Assembly: GCA_913020115.1 (NCBI GenBank)
Contig: CAJWBQ010000007.1
Span: 1 to 64,000 of the forward strand
DNA: 64,000 nt
Direction of reading: 5' to 3'
DNA from: an uncultured Cellvibrionales bacterium
GTDB taxonomy: Bacteria > Pseudomonadota > Gammaproteobacteria > Pseudomonadales > Cellvibrionaceae
In this document: in pieces, positions 35,586 through 44,010 of the stretch
Numbering within the stretch: the first letter of the stretch is position 1
How the letters are laid out: each line of letters starts with the position of its first letter
Made by a program: the position numbers and the translations under genes
Notes under the pieces: model-generated
Databases searched by the model: none
What the model was told of the DNA's origin: nothing
Seen by the model: the letters and a program-made list of their open reading frames with translations, nothing else

Positions 35586-36968
35586 TCACAAAGAGTTTAA
35601 AAATGAAATGAGTGACTGTCGCTCGGCTCGGCTCATGGACAATACCTTATCGCGAGCCGATTGTGCCTCGCCTCCGTGCCATACAATGGCCTCCAACAGC
35701 GTTCGGGCGCGGCCATCATGCAGGAAAGTGGCTTGAGGCTCAACTGCTTTACTTAGGCCAATACCCCAAAGCGGCGCGGTGCGCCACTCCTGCCCAGTGG
35801 CGGAAAATTCAGCTCGCCCGTCGGCGAGTGCAGCTCCCATATCGTGTAAAAGTAAATCGGTGTAGGGGTGAATAAGTCTTTTTTCCAGCCAAGGCATACT
35901 AGATGTACCGGTGAATACTGAGGTTTTGTGGCACTGTTGGCAACCCGCTTCTAAAAAGAGCGTTCTCCCTTGTTTTAAAGTGCCTTTGTTTTTCAGCGTG
36001 ATTCGCGTTGGGCTCGGTACAGCCAAGTTATGAGTATAGAACGTGATGGCATCAAGGATATTGTCGCTCACCTCTGGCGTTCCCCCAGTTGTCATCGCTA
36101 GACACTGCTCTTGAATGGGTTCGCAAGCTTGCTTAAGGAATAGTCGAGAGCTCAAGCCCATGTCGCCATGAAATGCGGCGGCGTTTTGTTGTGCCAGGCT
36201 GGGTTGTCCTGCCTTCCAGCCAAAGCGCCCTGTGCTTAGCGTCTCATGACCTATTAATTTCACTTGATTGATTCTCCCGGAAATTCCGTCGCCATCCCGG
36301 TCCTCTGGGTCGCTCCATGTTCGCAGGGTGTTTTCGTCGATGGCGGCCAGCAGACCTAGACCAATCATGGGTGGCGCAATTCGCGCAGACACTTCAACAT
36401 CGCGAGGTAAGGGCCCATATCCGAGATCGCTTATTTCGAAACTTGGGCGTCGTAACTCGATTGTGTCCCCATCGTCAAAATTTACAGTAAGAGCGCTCCA
36501 AGATAGAGTGATACGCCCTTCTGCGGCAACACCTGGAAGTGCGAAGTCCTGTAATTGCTTGCCGTAGGCGGGTACTGCTTGTGGTCCGTGTTGTGATTGC
36601 CTAACCTTTTCAGCGGTATTCTTCGCGGGCAAGCTCAAGCGCAATATAAGCGACACGCTATTGTCAGTGGCACTTTTAGGCAAGTGGCCACGGCCGTCAC
36701 GAATGTGGCAGTTTTGGCAGGCGTTTGTATTGTATAGCGGGCCGAGACCGTCTCGGGCATCGGTAGTGGCAGGGGCGCTAATCCAGGGATTTCGAAAGAA
36801 GCTATTACCTACATGAAAATCCAGTTTCTGGGACAGTGGTAATTGTCCATCGGGCTGAGAATAAGCGTTGCGATTATTATTTTCAGACGCGACCACACTG
36901 TTATTTAAGCCGAGCGCAGCGCACCAAATTAGAGCTGCGCACAGCTTTCGAACCTTGCCGTTTAACAC
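35586..36968 (-). CDS. Di-heme c-type oxidoreductase (DUF1111 family)
   Basis: Exported 460-residue protein with signal peptide (residues 1-28, ending VVAS) and two c-type heme sites: NACQNCH near residue 82 and AGCQQCH near residue 343. Such di-heme proteins, often named thiol oxidoreductases, sit between imelysin genes in iron-responsive operons of many proteobacteria. A role in periplasmic iron redox handling is plausible but not proved. Cytochrome c maturation must be supplied from elsewhere. It lies 5 bases after the first imelysin gene. Confidence 0.88.
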   Translation of the reverse strand: MLNGKVRKLCAALIWCAALGLNNSVVASENNNRNAYSQPDGQLPLSQKLDFHVGNSFFRNPWISAPATTDARDGLGPLYNTNACQNCHIRDGRGHLPKSATDNSVSLILRLSLPAKNTAEKVRQSQHGPQAVPAYGKQLQDFALPGVAAEGRITLSWSALTVNFDDGDTIELRRPSFEISDLGYGPLPRDVEVSARIAPPMIGLGLLAAIDENTLRTWSDPEDRDGDGISGRINQVKLIGHETLSTGRFGWKAGQPSLAQQNAAAFHGDMGLSSRLFLKQACEPIQEQCLAMTTGGTPEVSDNILDAITFYTHNLAVPSPTRITLKNKGTLKQGRTLFLEAGCQQCHKTSVFTGTSSMPWLEKRLIHPYTDLLLHDMGAALADGRAEFSATGQEWRTAPLWGIGLSKAVEPQATFLHDGRARTLLEAIVWHGGEAQSARDKVLSMSRAERQSLISFLNSL

Positions 36969-36973
36969 AAAGA

Positions 36974-38251
36974 TCAGTGCTGCCTGACTTGATCGGGAGT
37001 CAGTCGGTTGATGTCTAATGCTTTTGCCATAGCTTCTATCAGCTGTGTTTCAGCGACTAGAGATTCAATAACGTCGCCGATAATCTGTACTCCTTCACTG
37101 TTGCCTTCCGCAATCATCTGGTCAAACTTCATCGTGGTTTTTGAGGCAAAAGGTCCGCTGGCATCGGCGCGATGCACCATCACTTGCAGTTTTGCTTGAG
37201 TGAGTTCGAAGGCATCTGTGAGAGACTTGGCCAGTGTAGGGCTAATGTCTTTAATTAAATTTTCCAAAGACGGGCCGCGCAGCCAGTCACCGTTAGTACC
37301 TTGAAAATGGCCAGAATAAATGTTGGCGATACCGAGCGCATTGTAATAGTGAGAATAGTGCGTGTTGTCACTAAAGCAGTCGTGTTCATCTTCGGTGGAG
37401 TTTGCCTCTAAGGCCACTTTCATTCGCTCTCCGGCTAGTTCGCCCAAAGCTAAACTTCCCATGCTGAAGAGAACCTTTGTTAATGCGGCTTGCTCACCGC
37501 TTGCCAGGAACTGCTCACGATAGTTGCCTGCCTGATCTGGTGCCCATTCATTTTCCAATGTGGAGAGGTTTTGAATTAGTAGCTCGGTGGCTGCAAGAAG
37601 ATAGTTACGGCGGCGTTCGCAATTACCATGTGTGCATTGTTCACCCAGAGCATAGTCAGTAGCAGGTCGCTCTCCAGCGCCCGCGCCTGTGCCATTCAGG
37701 TCCTGCCCCCAAAGTAGAAATTCGATGGCATGGTAACCCGTGGCAACATTCGCTTCAGATCCGCCAAGTTCATTTAAGTCCGCGAGTATTTCCGGTGTTA
37801 TCTTGAGTGTGTCAATTAAAGTGCCGCCAAAATCGAGTGCGGGATTCGCAATAATATTAGCATCAGCTCCGAAGTTGCCGAGTTCGCCTTCATAGTCCTC
37901 GTTAACGTAATCAATTAAACCTTCGTCGAGGGGCCAAGCGTTAATCTGAGCTTCCATATCATCAACCACCACGTGACTGAAGCGGAATACTTCGCTTTGC
38001 TGGTAGGGTATGCGAGCAACTTTCCAAGCGTCGCGAGCCTTGTTTAGAGTGTTTTCTGTGGGCTTATTGAGGAGTGCTACTATAGAGTTTTTGAGCTCTT
38101 CAGCCTGAGTATGTGAGTCAGTGAATACGGCGTGAGCGATATCGGTATAGTGCTCAAGTACTGCCTGTTTGCTTGTAGGCGCTTGCGCCTGAAGAGTGCC
38201 GGCAAAAATTAGGCTTAGGAGCGCGATACTCAGTTTAAGTGTTTGTGGCAT
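36974..38251 (-). CDS. Imelysin family protein (IrpA-like, first copy)
   Basis: First gene of the five-gene unit, 425 residues with signal peptide (MPQTLKLSIALLSLIFAGTL, cleaved near QAQA). The imelysin motif is intact: GYHAIEFLLWGQDLN near residue 165 contains GxHxxE, thought to bind iron. A TTG-start extension of 31 residues upstream is not conserved-looking and was rejected. IrpA-like imelysins are iron-regulated and act in iron acquisition in cyanobacteria and pathogens. Confidence 0.88.
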   Translation of the reverse strand: MPQTLKLSIALLSLIFAGTLQAQAPTSKQAVLEHYTDIAHAVFTDSHTQAEELKNSIVALLNKPTENTLNKARDAWKVARIPYQQSEVFRFSHVVVDDMEAQINAWPLDEGLIDYVNEDYEGELGNFGADANIIANPALDFGGTLIDTLKITPEILADLNELGGSEANVATGYHAIEFLLWGQDLNGTGAGAGERPATDYALGEQCTHGNCERRRNYLLAATELLIQNLSTLENEWAPDQAGNYREQFLASGEQAALTKVLFSMGSLALGELAGERMKVALEANSTEDEHDCFSDNTHYSHYYNALGIANIYSGHFQGTNGDWLRGPSLENLIKDISPTLAKSLTDAFELTQAKLQVMVHRADASGPFASKTTMKFDQMIAEGNSEGVQIIGDVIESLVAETQLIEAMAKALDINRLTPDQVRQH

Positions 38252-38374
38252 TAGGGTGGTCTCTGGTTGTTTTGTCTGTTTGTTGGTTGGGGTGCAGACA
38301 GATCTCGCTCTCAATCCTCGATCATCATAGTGGGGGCGCGACAATTTTCTTTGATTAAGGGCAGGTTTACAGTA

Positions 38375-38420
38375 TTAATATTGAGCTTAGGATTTTATTG
38401 TAAATGAGATTTATTTGCAA
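38375..38420 (-). promoter_or_regulatory. Putative promoter and Fur-like operator of the imelysin operon
   Basis: A 23-bp imperfect palindrome at 38398-38420 (arms TTGTAAATGA and TTATTTGCAA, eight of ten positions symmetric) agrees with the 19-bp Fur consensus at about 12 positions. On the minus strand a -35-like TTTACA lies inside it, followed after 18 bp by TATTAA. Binding of Fur there would block the operon when iron is plentiful. Judged by eye. Confidence 0.45.
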
Positions 38421-38501
38421 CACGGGCGGGGGTGAGCGGAGCTTCGCAATCCCGACCGAACCGGGGTTAAACTCCGGTCCGGTGTCTGGTAAGTTCAAGC
38501 C

Positions 38502-40241
38502 CTACATTCGTTCTAAAACATCAATACCCAGCAAATCCAAACCTGTGCGTAATGTGCTTGCAACCGATTGGCATAAACGTAGGCGGCTGGCTCGGGTGTC
38601 GGCTTCCACACCTTCTTTAAGAATAGGGCAGGCCTCATAGTAGCTCATATAAAGGCTGGCCAAATCATAGAGATAGGTACACAGGATGTGAGGGTAAGCC
38701 TCACGGGCTACCTGCTCGAGTACTTCATCGAGTTGCAGAAGCTTCACGCTGAGAGCTCTTTCCTGCGATGTACCTAGAAGTGTACTCCCTGAGAGTGAGC
38801 TACCTTCAACCCCAGCTTTCGAAAAAATACTTTGAATACGTGCATAGGCATACTGTAAATAGGGCGCAGTATTGCCCTCAAAACTGAGCATGGAGTCCCA
38901 GCTGAAAATATAATCGTTGGTACGCGTTTTACTTAAATCAGCATACTTCACCGCACCAATACCCACGGTCTCACCAATGGCCGCGGCTTCATCGGCTGAC
39001 AGGTGAGGGTTTTTTTCCGCCACCGTTGCGGTTGCCCTTTCTTTCGCTTCAACTAGCAAGTCGGCCAACTTTACCGTGCCGCCAGAACGTGTCGCAAAAG
39101 GCTTGCCATTTTCTCCCATCATGGTACCAAAAGCGTGATGCTCTAGGCTGACGTCGTCTCCTGCGAACCCCGCTTTACGGGCGATGGTATAGACTTGTTG
39201 TAAATGCAAAGACTGGCGAGCGTCGATGAAATACATAATCCGGTCTGCGTGCAGAGTGTTTACTCTGTGGCGAATGGCCGCCAAGTCGCTGGTGGAATAA
39301 AGAAATCCACCCCCTTGTTTTTGCACGATCACAGGCGAGGGATTGCCTTCCTTATCGGCCAGTTCTTCCAGAAAAACTACTTGAGCTCCTAGGCTTTCTA
39401 CCGCCAAACCCTGATCTTGCAGTTCTTTTAATAAAACTGCTAAGTCACTGTTGTAAGCACTTTCGCCCTGAACATGATCACGGCCTAAGGTGACGTTTAA
39501 ATCATGATAAATTTCTTCGCTGTGCTTCAGTGAAACATCGCGGAATTGTTCCCACAACTTCAGAATTTCAGGGTCGCCACCTTGCAGCTTCACCACATAC
39601 TCTCGGGCTTTCGTGGCGAAGGCTTCATCTTGGTCAAAGTGCTTTTTCGACTGCTGGTAAAATACTTCTAAATCTTTGAGCGCTAAGCTAGCCTCTGGGC
39701 TGTTTTGCAGTTGTTCCTCTAGCTCAGCGATGAGCATGCCAAATTGAGTGCCCCAGTCGCCCACGTGATTTTGCCGAATCACGGTGTGCCCTTGAAATTC
39801 CAGGAGACGAACAAGGGCGTCACCAATGATGGTGGAACGCAGATGTCCCACATGCATTTCTTTCGCTAAGTTAGGTGCTGAGTAGTCTATTACTACAGTT
39901 TGTGGCTGAGTCGATTTTTCAATGCCGAGCTGTTTATGGGCAAGCGTGTTGTCCACTTGTTGTGCTAGCCAGCTGTCCTTGAGGTGGATGTTAATAAACC
40001 CTGGACCTGCTATTTCGATTTTTTCGGCAATGCCGTCGAGTTTCAAATTGTCGACAATCAATTGGGCCAAATCGCGGGGCTTTGACTTCATCACCTTGGC
40101 GGCGCCCATGGCACCGTTCGCTTGGTAGTCGCCGAATCCTGCTTTTTTGCTGGGCGCAACAACAGCCGGACACTCGGCATTGATGCCGGCGTCGAGCATG
40201 GCTTGTTGAACAGATTCAGTTAAGAGTTCGCGAATATTCAT
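38502..40241 (-). CDS. argS: Arginyl-tRNA synthetase
   Basis: Class I synthetase of 579 residues that charges tRNA-Arg. The HIGH-type motif HVGHLRST is near residue 120, the KMSK-equivalent loop is [10 protein letters not shown] near 365, and a DALR anticodon-binding domain closes the protein. The start [12 protein letters not shown] matches the family; an upstream TTG-type extension of 21 residues was rejected. Confidence 0.96.
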   Translation of the reverse strand: MNIRELLTESVQQAMLDAGINAECPAVVAPSKKAGFGDYQANGAMGAAKVMKSKPRDLAQLIVDNLKLDGIAEKIEIAGPGFINIHLKDSWLAQQVDNTLAHKQLGIEKSTQPQTVVIDYSAPNLAKEMHVGHLRSTIIGDALVRLLEFQGHTVIRQNHVGDWGTQFGMLIAELEEQLQNSPEASLALKDLEVFYQQSKKHFDQDEAFATKAREYVVKLQGGDPEILKLWEQFRDVSLKHSEEIYHDLNVTLGRDHVQGESAYNSDLAVLLKELQDQGLAVESLGAQVVFLEELADKEGNPSPVIVQKQGGGFLYSTSDLAAIRHRVNTLHADRIMYFIDARQSLHLQQVYTIARKAGFAGDDVSLEHHAFGTMMGENGKPFATRSGGTVKLADLLVEAKERATATVAEKNPHLSADEAAAIGETVGIGAVKYADLSKTRTNDYIFSWDSMLSFEGNTAPYLQYAYARIQSIFSKAGVEGSSLSGSTLLGTSQERALSVKLLQLDEVLEQVAREAYPHILCTYLYDLASLYMSYYEACPILKEGVEADTRASRLRLCQSVASTLRTGLDLLGIDVLERM

Positions 40242-40384
40242 AATGGCCTGTAGTGTCTCATGTAAAAAGTAGCGGGATTGTAGCGGCACAGAGCGGATAT
40301 GCAAGCCCCTGCCTGCGCGCCAGTATAGTGGATAATAGCTACTTTAGGGTAAACTTGGCGCCCTAATACGATCAGGAGAGAAAC

Positions 40385-41236
40385 ATGGGTGATATTGCGG
40401 TAGTAGGTGTGCTGGGTGCTGGGCAAATGGGGGGAGGTATTGCACAGGTAATTGCGGCCTCTGGGCTTCAAGTGAAATTGGCCGATATGGATCTAGCAAC
40501 GTCTGAGCGTGGCAAGGTCGCGATTGCGGGGCGATTAGAAAAACAAGTTCAGCGCGGCCGTTTAAGTGCCGAAGACTGCGAGTCTCTGCTCGAACGCATT
40601 GTACCTGTAGCGGCCATTGCCGATTTCGCTGATGTGGACATGGCCATTGAAGCCGCGAGCGAAAATTTTGAATTGAAACAAAAGCTCTTTCAGCAGTTAG
40701 ATGCGGTCTGTAAGCCCGAAGCAATTCTTGCCTCAAATACCAGCTCAATTAGTATTACGTTAATGGCTGCCGCGACTTCCAGGCCGGATCGGTTTATTGG
40801 CATGCATTTCTTTAATCCGGTGCCCGCCATGAAATTGGTGGAAGTAATTCGCGGTTTAGCGACCAGTGAAGAAACCTATACCGCTACTAAGTCTTTGGCT
40901 GAGTTGGCGGGTAAAGAGGTGGTAAGCTGTGAAGACAAAGCGGGCTTTGTTGTGAATCGTTTGCTGCTGCCGTTCTTGAATGAGGCCTGCTTTACCCTAG
41001 AGGAGGGCGTGTCAACAATTGAGGATATCGATAAAGCGGTGAATTTAGGCCTGAATCACCCGATGGGGCCATTTGCTTTGGCTGATTTCATTGGCTTGGA
41101 CACCTGTCTTGCGATTATGGAGGTGTTGCATAAAGAGTTGGGTGAAGATAAGTATCGCCCCGCACCGCTGTTAAGGAAGTATGTAGCGGCGGGTTGGCTG
41201 GGCAAGAAATCAGGTAGAGGTTTTTACGAATATTAA
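40385..41236 (+). CDS. 3-hydroxybutyryl-CoA dehydrogenase family protein
   Basis: NAD(P)-dependent 3-hydroxyacyl-CoA dehydrogenase, 283 residues. It has the Rossmann glycine motif GVLGAGQMGGGIAQ at the N-terminus, the catalytic HFFNPVPAMKLVEV near residue 138 (His) and the helical C-domain with NHPMGPFALADFIGLD. The ATG has AGGAG at a normal distance. It may serve short-chain fatty acid or PHB metabolism, and could act downstream of the glutaryl-CoA pathway on 3-hydroxybutyryl-CoA. It ends four bases into the convergent GGDEF gene. Confidence 0.92.
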   Translation: MGDIAVVGVLGAGQMGGGIAQVIAASGLQVKLADMDLATSERGKVAIAGRLEKQVQRGRLSAEDCESLLERIVPVAAIADFADVDMAIEAASENFELKQKLFQQLDAVCKPEAILASNTSSISITLMAAATSRPDRFIGMHFFNPVPAMKLVEVIRGLATSEETYTATKSLAELAGKEVVSCEDKAGFVVNRLLLPFLNEACFTLEEGVSTIEDIDKAVNLGLNHPMGPFALADFIGLDTCLAIMEVLHKELGEDKYRPAPLLRKYVAAGWLGKKSGRGFYEY

Positions 41237-42156
41237 GTCAGAGCAGACTTCCGTTCGTGGCATATAACTTGATTGCGGCCGCCTTGTTTTGCTTCGTATA
41301 GCAAACTATCGGCCCGATCGAGTATCGTATTGAATGTGAGGTCTTCGGGGGTGAGTGTTGCGACACCAATGCTCACGGTAAACTGCAAGCGTACATCTTC
41401 GTGTTCTGTCACGGAGCATTCAATGGCTTCCCGAATACGTTCAGCGAGTTTACAAGCACCTTCAACCGCAGTGTCTGGGCAGCAAACCGCAAATTCCTCT
41501 CCGCCCAAGCGGCCTATGAAATCTGAGGTTCTAATCAAGTCTTGGCAGATCGATGCCATGGAGATCAACGCTTGATCACCCACGGCATGGCCGTATTTAT
41601 CATTGATAGATTTGAAGTGGTCGGCATCAATCATAATGGTGCTAATTGGGCGCTCATAGCGCTTAGTTTTGGCGAATTCCGCGCCGGCTAGGTTGAAGAA
41701 ATGGCGATGGTTGTATGTGTCAGTTAGGGGGTCTTGTGAGGCTAGCAGTTCAAGAGTCTTGTTGGCTTCAGCTAATTTTTCTTGGCTCTCTTTCAAGCGA
41801 ACGGCAGAGCGCAATCGCGCGGCCAATACAGGGTAGATAAAGGGCTTGGTAACGTAATCTTGAGCGCCCAAATCCAGCGCGTGAATAATTGACTCGTCGC
41901 CATCGTTGGCGGAAATCATAATAACGGGAATAGCATCCAGCTTTTCATTGGTCTTGAGCAGTTTAAGAGTCTCCAGGCCACTCAGGCCAGGCATCATTAA
42001 GTCGAGTAGAATAATGTCAGGCATAAAGCTCAGCGCTTTTTCTAGGCACTGATAGCCATCGCTTGCCGACTCAATTTCGTGCTCGTCGTCCTCTAGGTTG
42101 TACCAGAGTAGTTTGATGTTATCTTCAATGTCGTCGACGATTAAAACTTTTGCCAT
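41233..42156 (-). CDS. Response regulator diguanylate cyclase (REC-GGDEF)
   Basis: 307-residue protein: a receiver domain (residues 1-120; phospho-acceptor Asp in DIILLDLMMPG, Lys in DYVTKPF), a short coiled linker, and a GGDEF domain. The GGDEF domain has an intact GGEEF active site near residue 225 and an RTSD product-inhibition I-site five residues before it. It should make c-di-GMP when phosphorylated, with feedback control. No cognate kinase is adjacent. Confidence 0.93.
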   Translation of the reverse strand: MAKVLIVDDIEDNIKLLWYNLEDDEHEIESASDGYQCLEKALSFMPDIILLDLMMPGLSGLETLKLLKTNEKLDAIPVIMISANDGDESIIHALDLGAQDYVTKPFIYPVLAARLRSAVRLKESQEKLAEANKTLELLASQDPLTDTYNHRHFFNLAGAEFAKTKRYERPISTIMIDADHFKSINDKYGHAVGDQALISMASICQDLIRTSDFIGRLGGEEFAVCCPDTAVEGACKLAERIREAIECSVTEHEDVRLQFTVSIGVATLTPEDLTFNTILDRADSLLYEAKQGGRNQVICHERKSALT

Positions 42157-42220
42157 TGCCCACTCGTTACCGCAAATAAGAACGTTAACGAATTATAGAC
42201 CAAAAAAGTCGGTCTGACCC

Positions 42221-42607
42221 TTAAGTCAGTGTTTTCATGTATTCATGAAGTGCCATACTAAAACGGTGGGCGTCATAGTCGTCAAATAATTCGTGATTGG
42301 GGAACAGTGGGGTTTGGCCATCTAGCTGGGAAAAACCGGCGGGAGAGGGGGTTTCTGATGAGGTTTCTGAGGCGATGTGAGACATTAGCGCCATAACCAC
42401 AGAAGGCCAATCGTCGTGGCTGAGTAATGCCTGAGGGCAATTGCTCACCAAGTTGTCGATCATCCAGCCTGTGGGCATGGTGAGCAAAGGGTGTTCGTGG
42501 GCTAGCTCTTGGCGTAGATGCTTGATTATCCGCGCCGCTTGCCGACGACGAGTACCCGTGTTTCGCTGTAATTCTGGTGACGAAAAAGCTTTAAGTGAAG
42601 CGTTCAC
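42221..42607 (-). CDS. Hypothetical protein, 128 residues
   Basis: Small soluble protein with a basic N-terminal helix (TRRRQAARIIKHLRQEL near residue 20) and an acidic C-terminus (LFDDYDAHRF). It lies 25 bases downstream of nrdB on the same strand and may be its operon partner. Not recognised. Confidence 0.6.
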   Translation of the reverse strand: MNASLKAFSSPELQRNTGTRRRQAARIIKHLRQELAHEHPLLTMPTGWMIDNLVSNCPQALLSHDDWPSVVMALMSHIASETSSETPSPAGFSQLDGQTPLFPNHELFDDYDAHRFSMALHEYMKTLT

Positions 42608-42632
42608 AAGTACCTGCCATGGTTATTGTTAT

Positions 42633-43895
42633 TTAGTCCCAGTTTAGGGCGCCGCCAGTTTGATACTCAATCACCCGAGTTTCAAAGAAGTTTTTCTCTT
42701 TGCGCAGATCCATGATTTCACTCATCCATGGGAAGGGGTTTTGCGCCCCTTCAAACTGCTCAGGCAAACCAATTTGAGCTAAGCGGCGGTTGGCAATAAA
42801 GTGAAGGTACTCTTCCATCATTGCCGCGTTCATACCCAATACACCACGTGGCATAGAGTCGCGCGCATAGTGAATTTCAAGTTCTGTGCCCTCTAGAATC
42901 ATCTGGGTCACTTCCTCTTGAAACTCAACCGTCCATAAATGTGGGTTCTCAAGTTTAATCTGGTTGATGATGTCGATGCCAAAATTGAGGTGCATTGATT
43001 CATCGCGCAAAATATATTGGAACTGTTCGGCTACACCGGTCATTTTATTTCGGCGGCCCATTGATAAGATCTGAGTGAAGCCACAGTAAAAGAAGATGCC
43101 TTCTGTAACCACATAAAACGCGATTAAGTTGCGCAGCAATTCCTGGTCAGTTTCAGGGGTGCCAGTGTTGAATGTAGGATCACTCAAGGCGTGGGTGTGA
43201 TTGAGGCTCCATGTGGCTTTGCTGGCTATAGATGGCAGCTCACGGTACATGTTGAACACTTCGCCTTCGTCCATACTGAGAGACTCAATACAGTATTGGT
43301 AAGCGTGGGTGTGAATGGCCTCTTCAAACGCCTGTCGTAAAATGTACTGACGGCATTCGGGGTTAGTAATAAGGCGATAGAGCGCGAGCACCAAATTGTT
43401 CGCTACAAGACTGTCAGCTGTTGAAAAATATCCTAAGCTGCGCATTACAATGCGTCGTTCGTCTTCTGTTAAACCTTCGTTCGATTTCCACAAGGCGACG
43501 TCGGCGGTCATGTTCACTTCTTGAGGCATCCAGTGGTTGGCACAACCATCAAGATATTTCTGCCAGGCCCAATCGTATTTGAAAGGCACCAATTGGTTCA
43601 GGTCGGCGCGGCAGTTGATCATCGCCTTGTCATCAACTTGAATGCGGGTAGCGCCTAATTCAAGTTCTTCGAGGCCCGCAGCAGGGTTAATCGCGGCCAC
43701 GGCGGCTTGAGCTCGAGCAATTGGGGTGCCAGTAGTGGCGGGAGCAGCTGCAGGCTTTTCTGGCGCTGCAGTCTGTGGGGCGGCCGCTTGGGCCGCTACC
43801 GGAGCCTGCTCAGCCTGAGCAATAGACTCAGGTGCGGCAGGTACCGGCTGCGGTTCGGGGGAGGCTTGTTCGGTGTAATCATCCCAGCTCAACAT
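42633..43895 (-). CDS. nrdB: Class Ia ribonucleotide reductase beta subunit
   Basis: Radical-generating subunit that supplies the tyrosyl radical to NrdA for dNTP synthesis. Di-iron ligands and the radical Tyr are visible in [11 protein letters not shown] near residue 195, with a second carboxylate in FSTADSLV and further ligands in [10 protein letters not shown]. The C-terminal tail TGGALNWD docks on alpha. At 420 residues it is longer than E. coli NrdB because of an Ala/Pro/Glu-rich N-terminal stretch (residues 12-60), probably disordered. It follows nrdA with a gap of about 115 bases. Confidence 0.95.
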   Translation of the reverse strand: MLSWDDYTEQASPEPQPVPAAPESIAQAEQAPVAAQAAAPQTAAPEKPAAAPATTGTPIARAQAAVAAINPAAGLEELELGATRIQVDDKAMINCRADLNQLVPFKYDWAWQKYLDGCANHWMPQEVNMTADVALWKSNEGLTEDERRIVMRSLGYFSTADSLVANNLVLALYRLITNPECRQYILRQAFEEAIHTHAYQYCIESLSMDEGEVFNMYRELPSIASKATWSLNHTHALSDPTFNTGTPETDQELLRNLIAFYVVTEGIFFYCGFTQILSMGRRNKMTGVAEQFQYILRDESMHLNFGIDIINQIKLENPHLWTVEFQEEVTQMILEGTELEIHYARDSMPRGVLGMNAAMMEEYLHFIANRRLAQIGLPEQFEGAQNPFPWMSEIMDLRKEKNFFETRVIEYQTGGALNWD

Positions 43896-44010
43896 ACTAT
43901 GAGGGTCCTTTTATCTATCTTTTAATGTTCAGTGTGTAGCTCGGCCCTTTACCGGGGGGCAAATTCCCCCCGGCAAGGCTCTTACTCTCTCTCTAACGGT
44001 CTTGGCTTAC

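Noticed and set aside
38461..38477. Stem-loop CCGGG-GTTAAAC-TCCGG resembling a tRNA T-arm
   Set aside because: The conserved C56 of the TTC loop is A here, and no acceptor, D or anticodon arms can be assembled around it. It may be a weak hairpin after argS, but no T-run follows.
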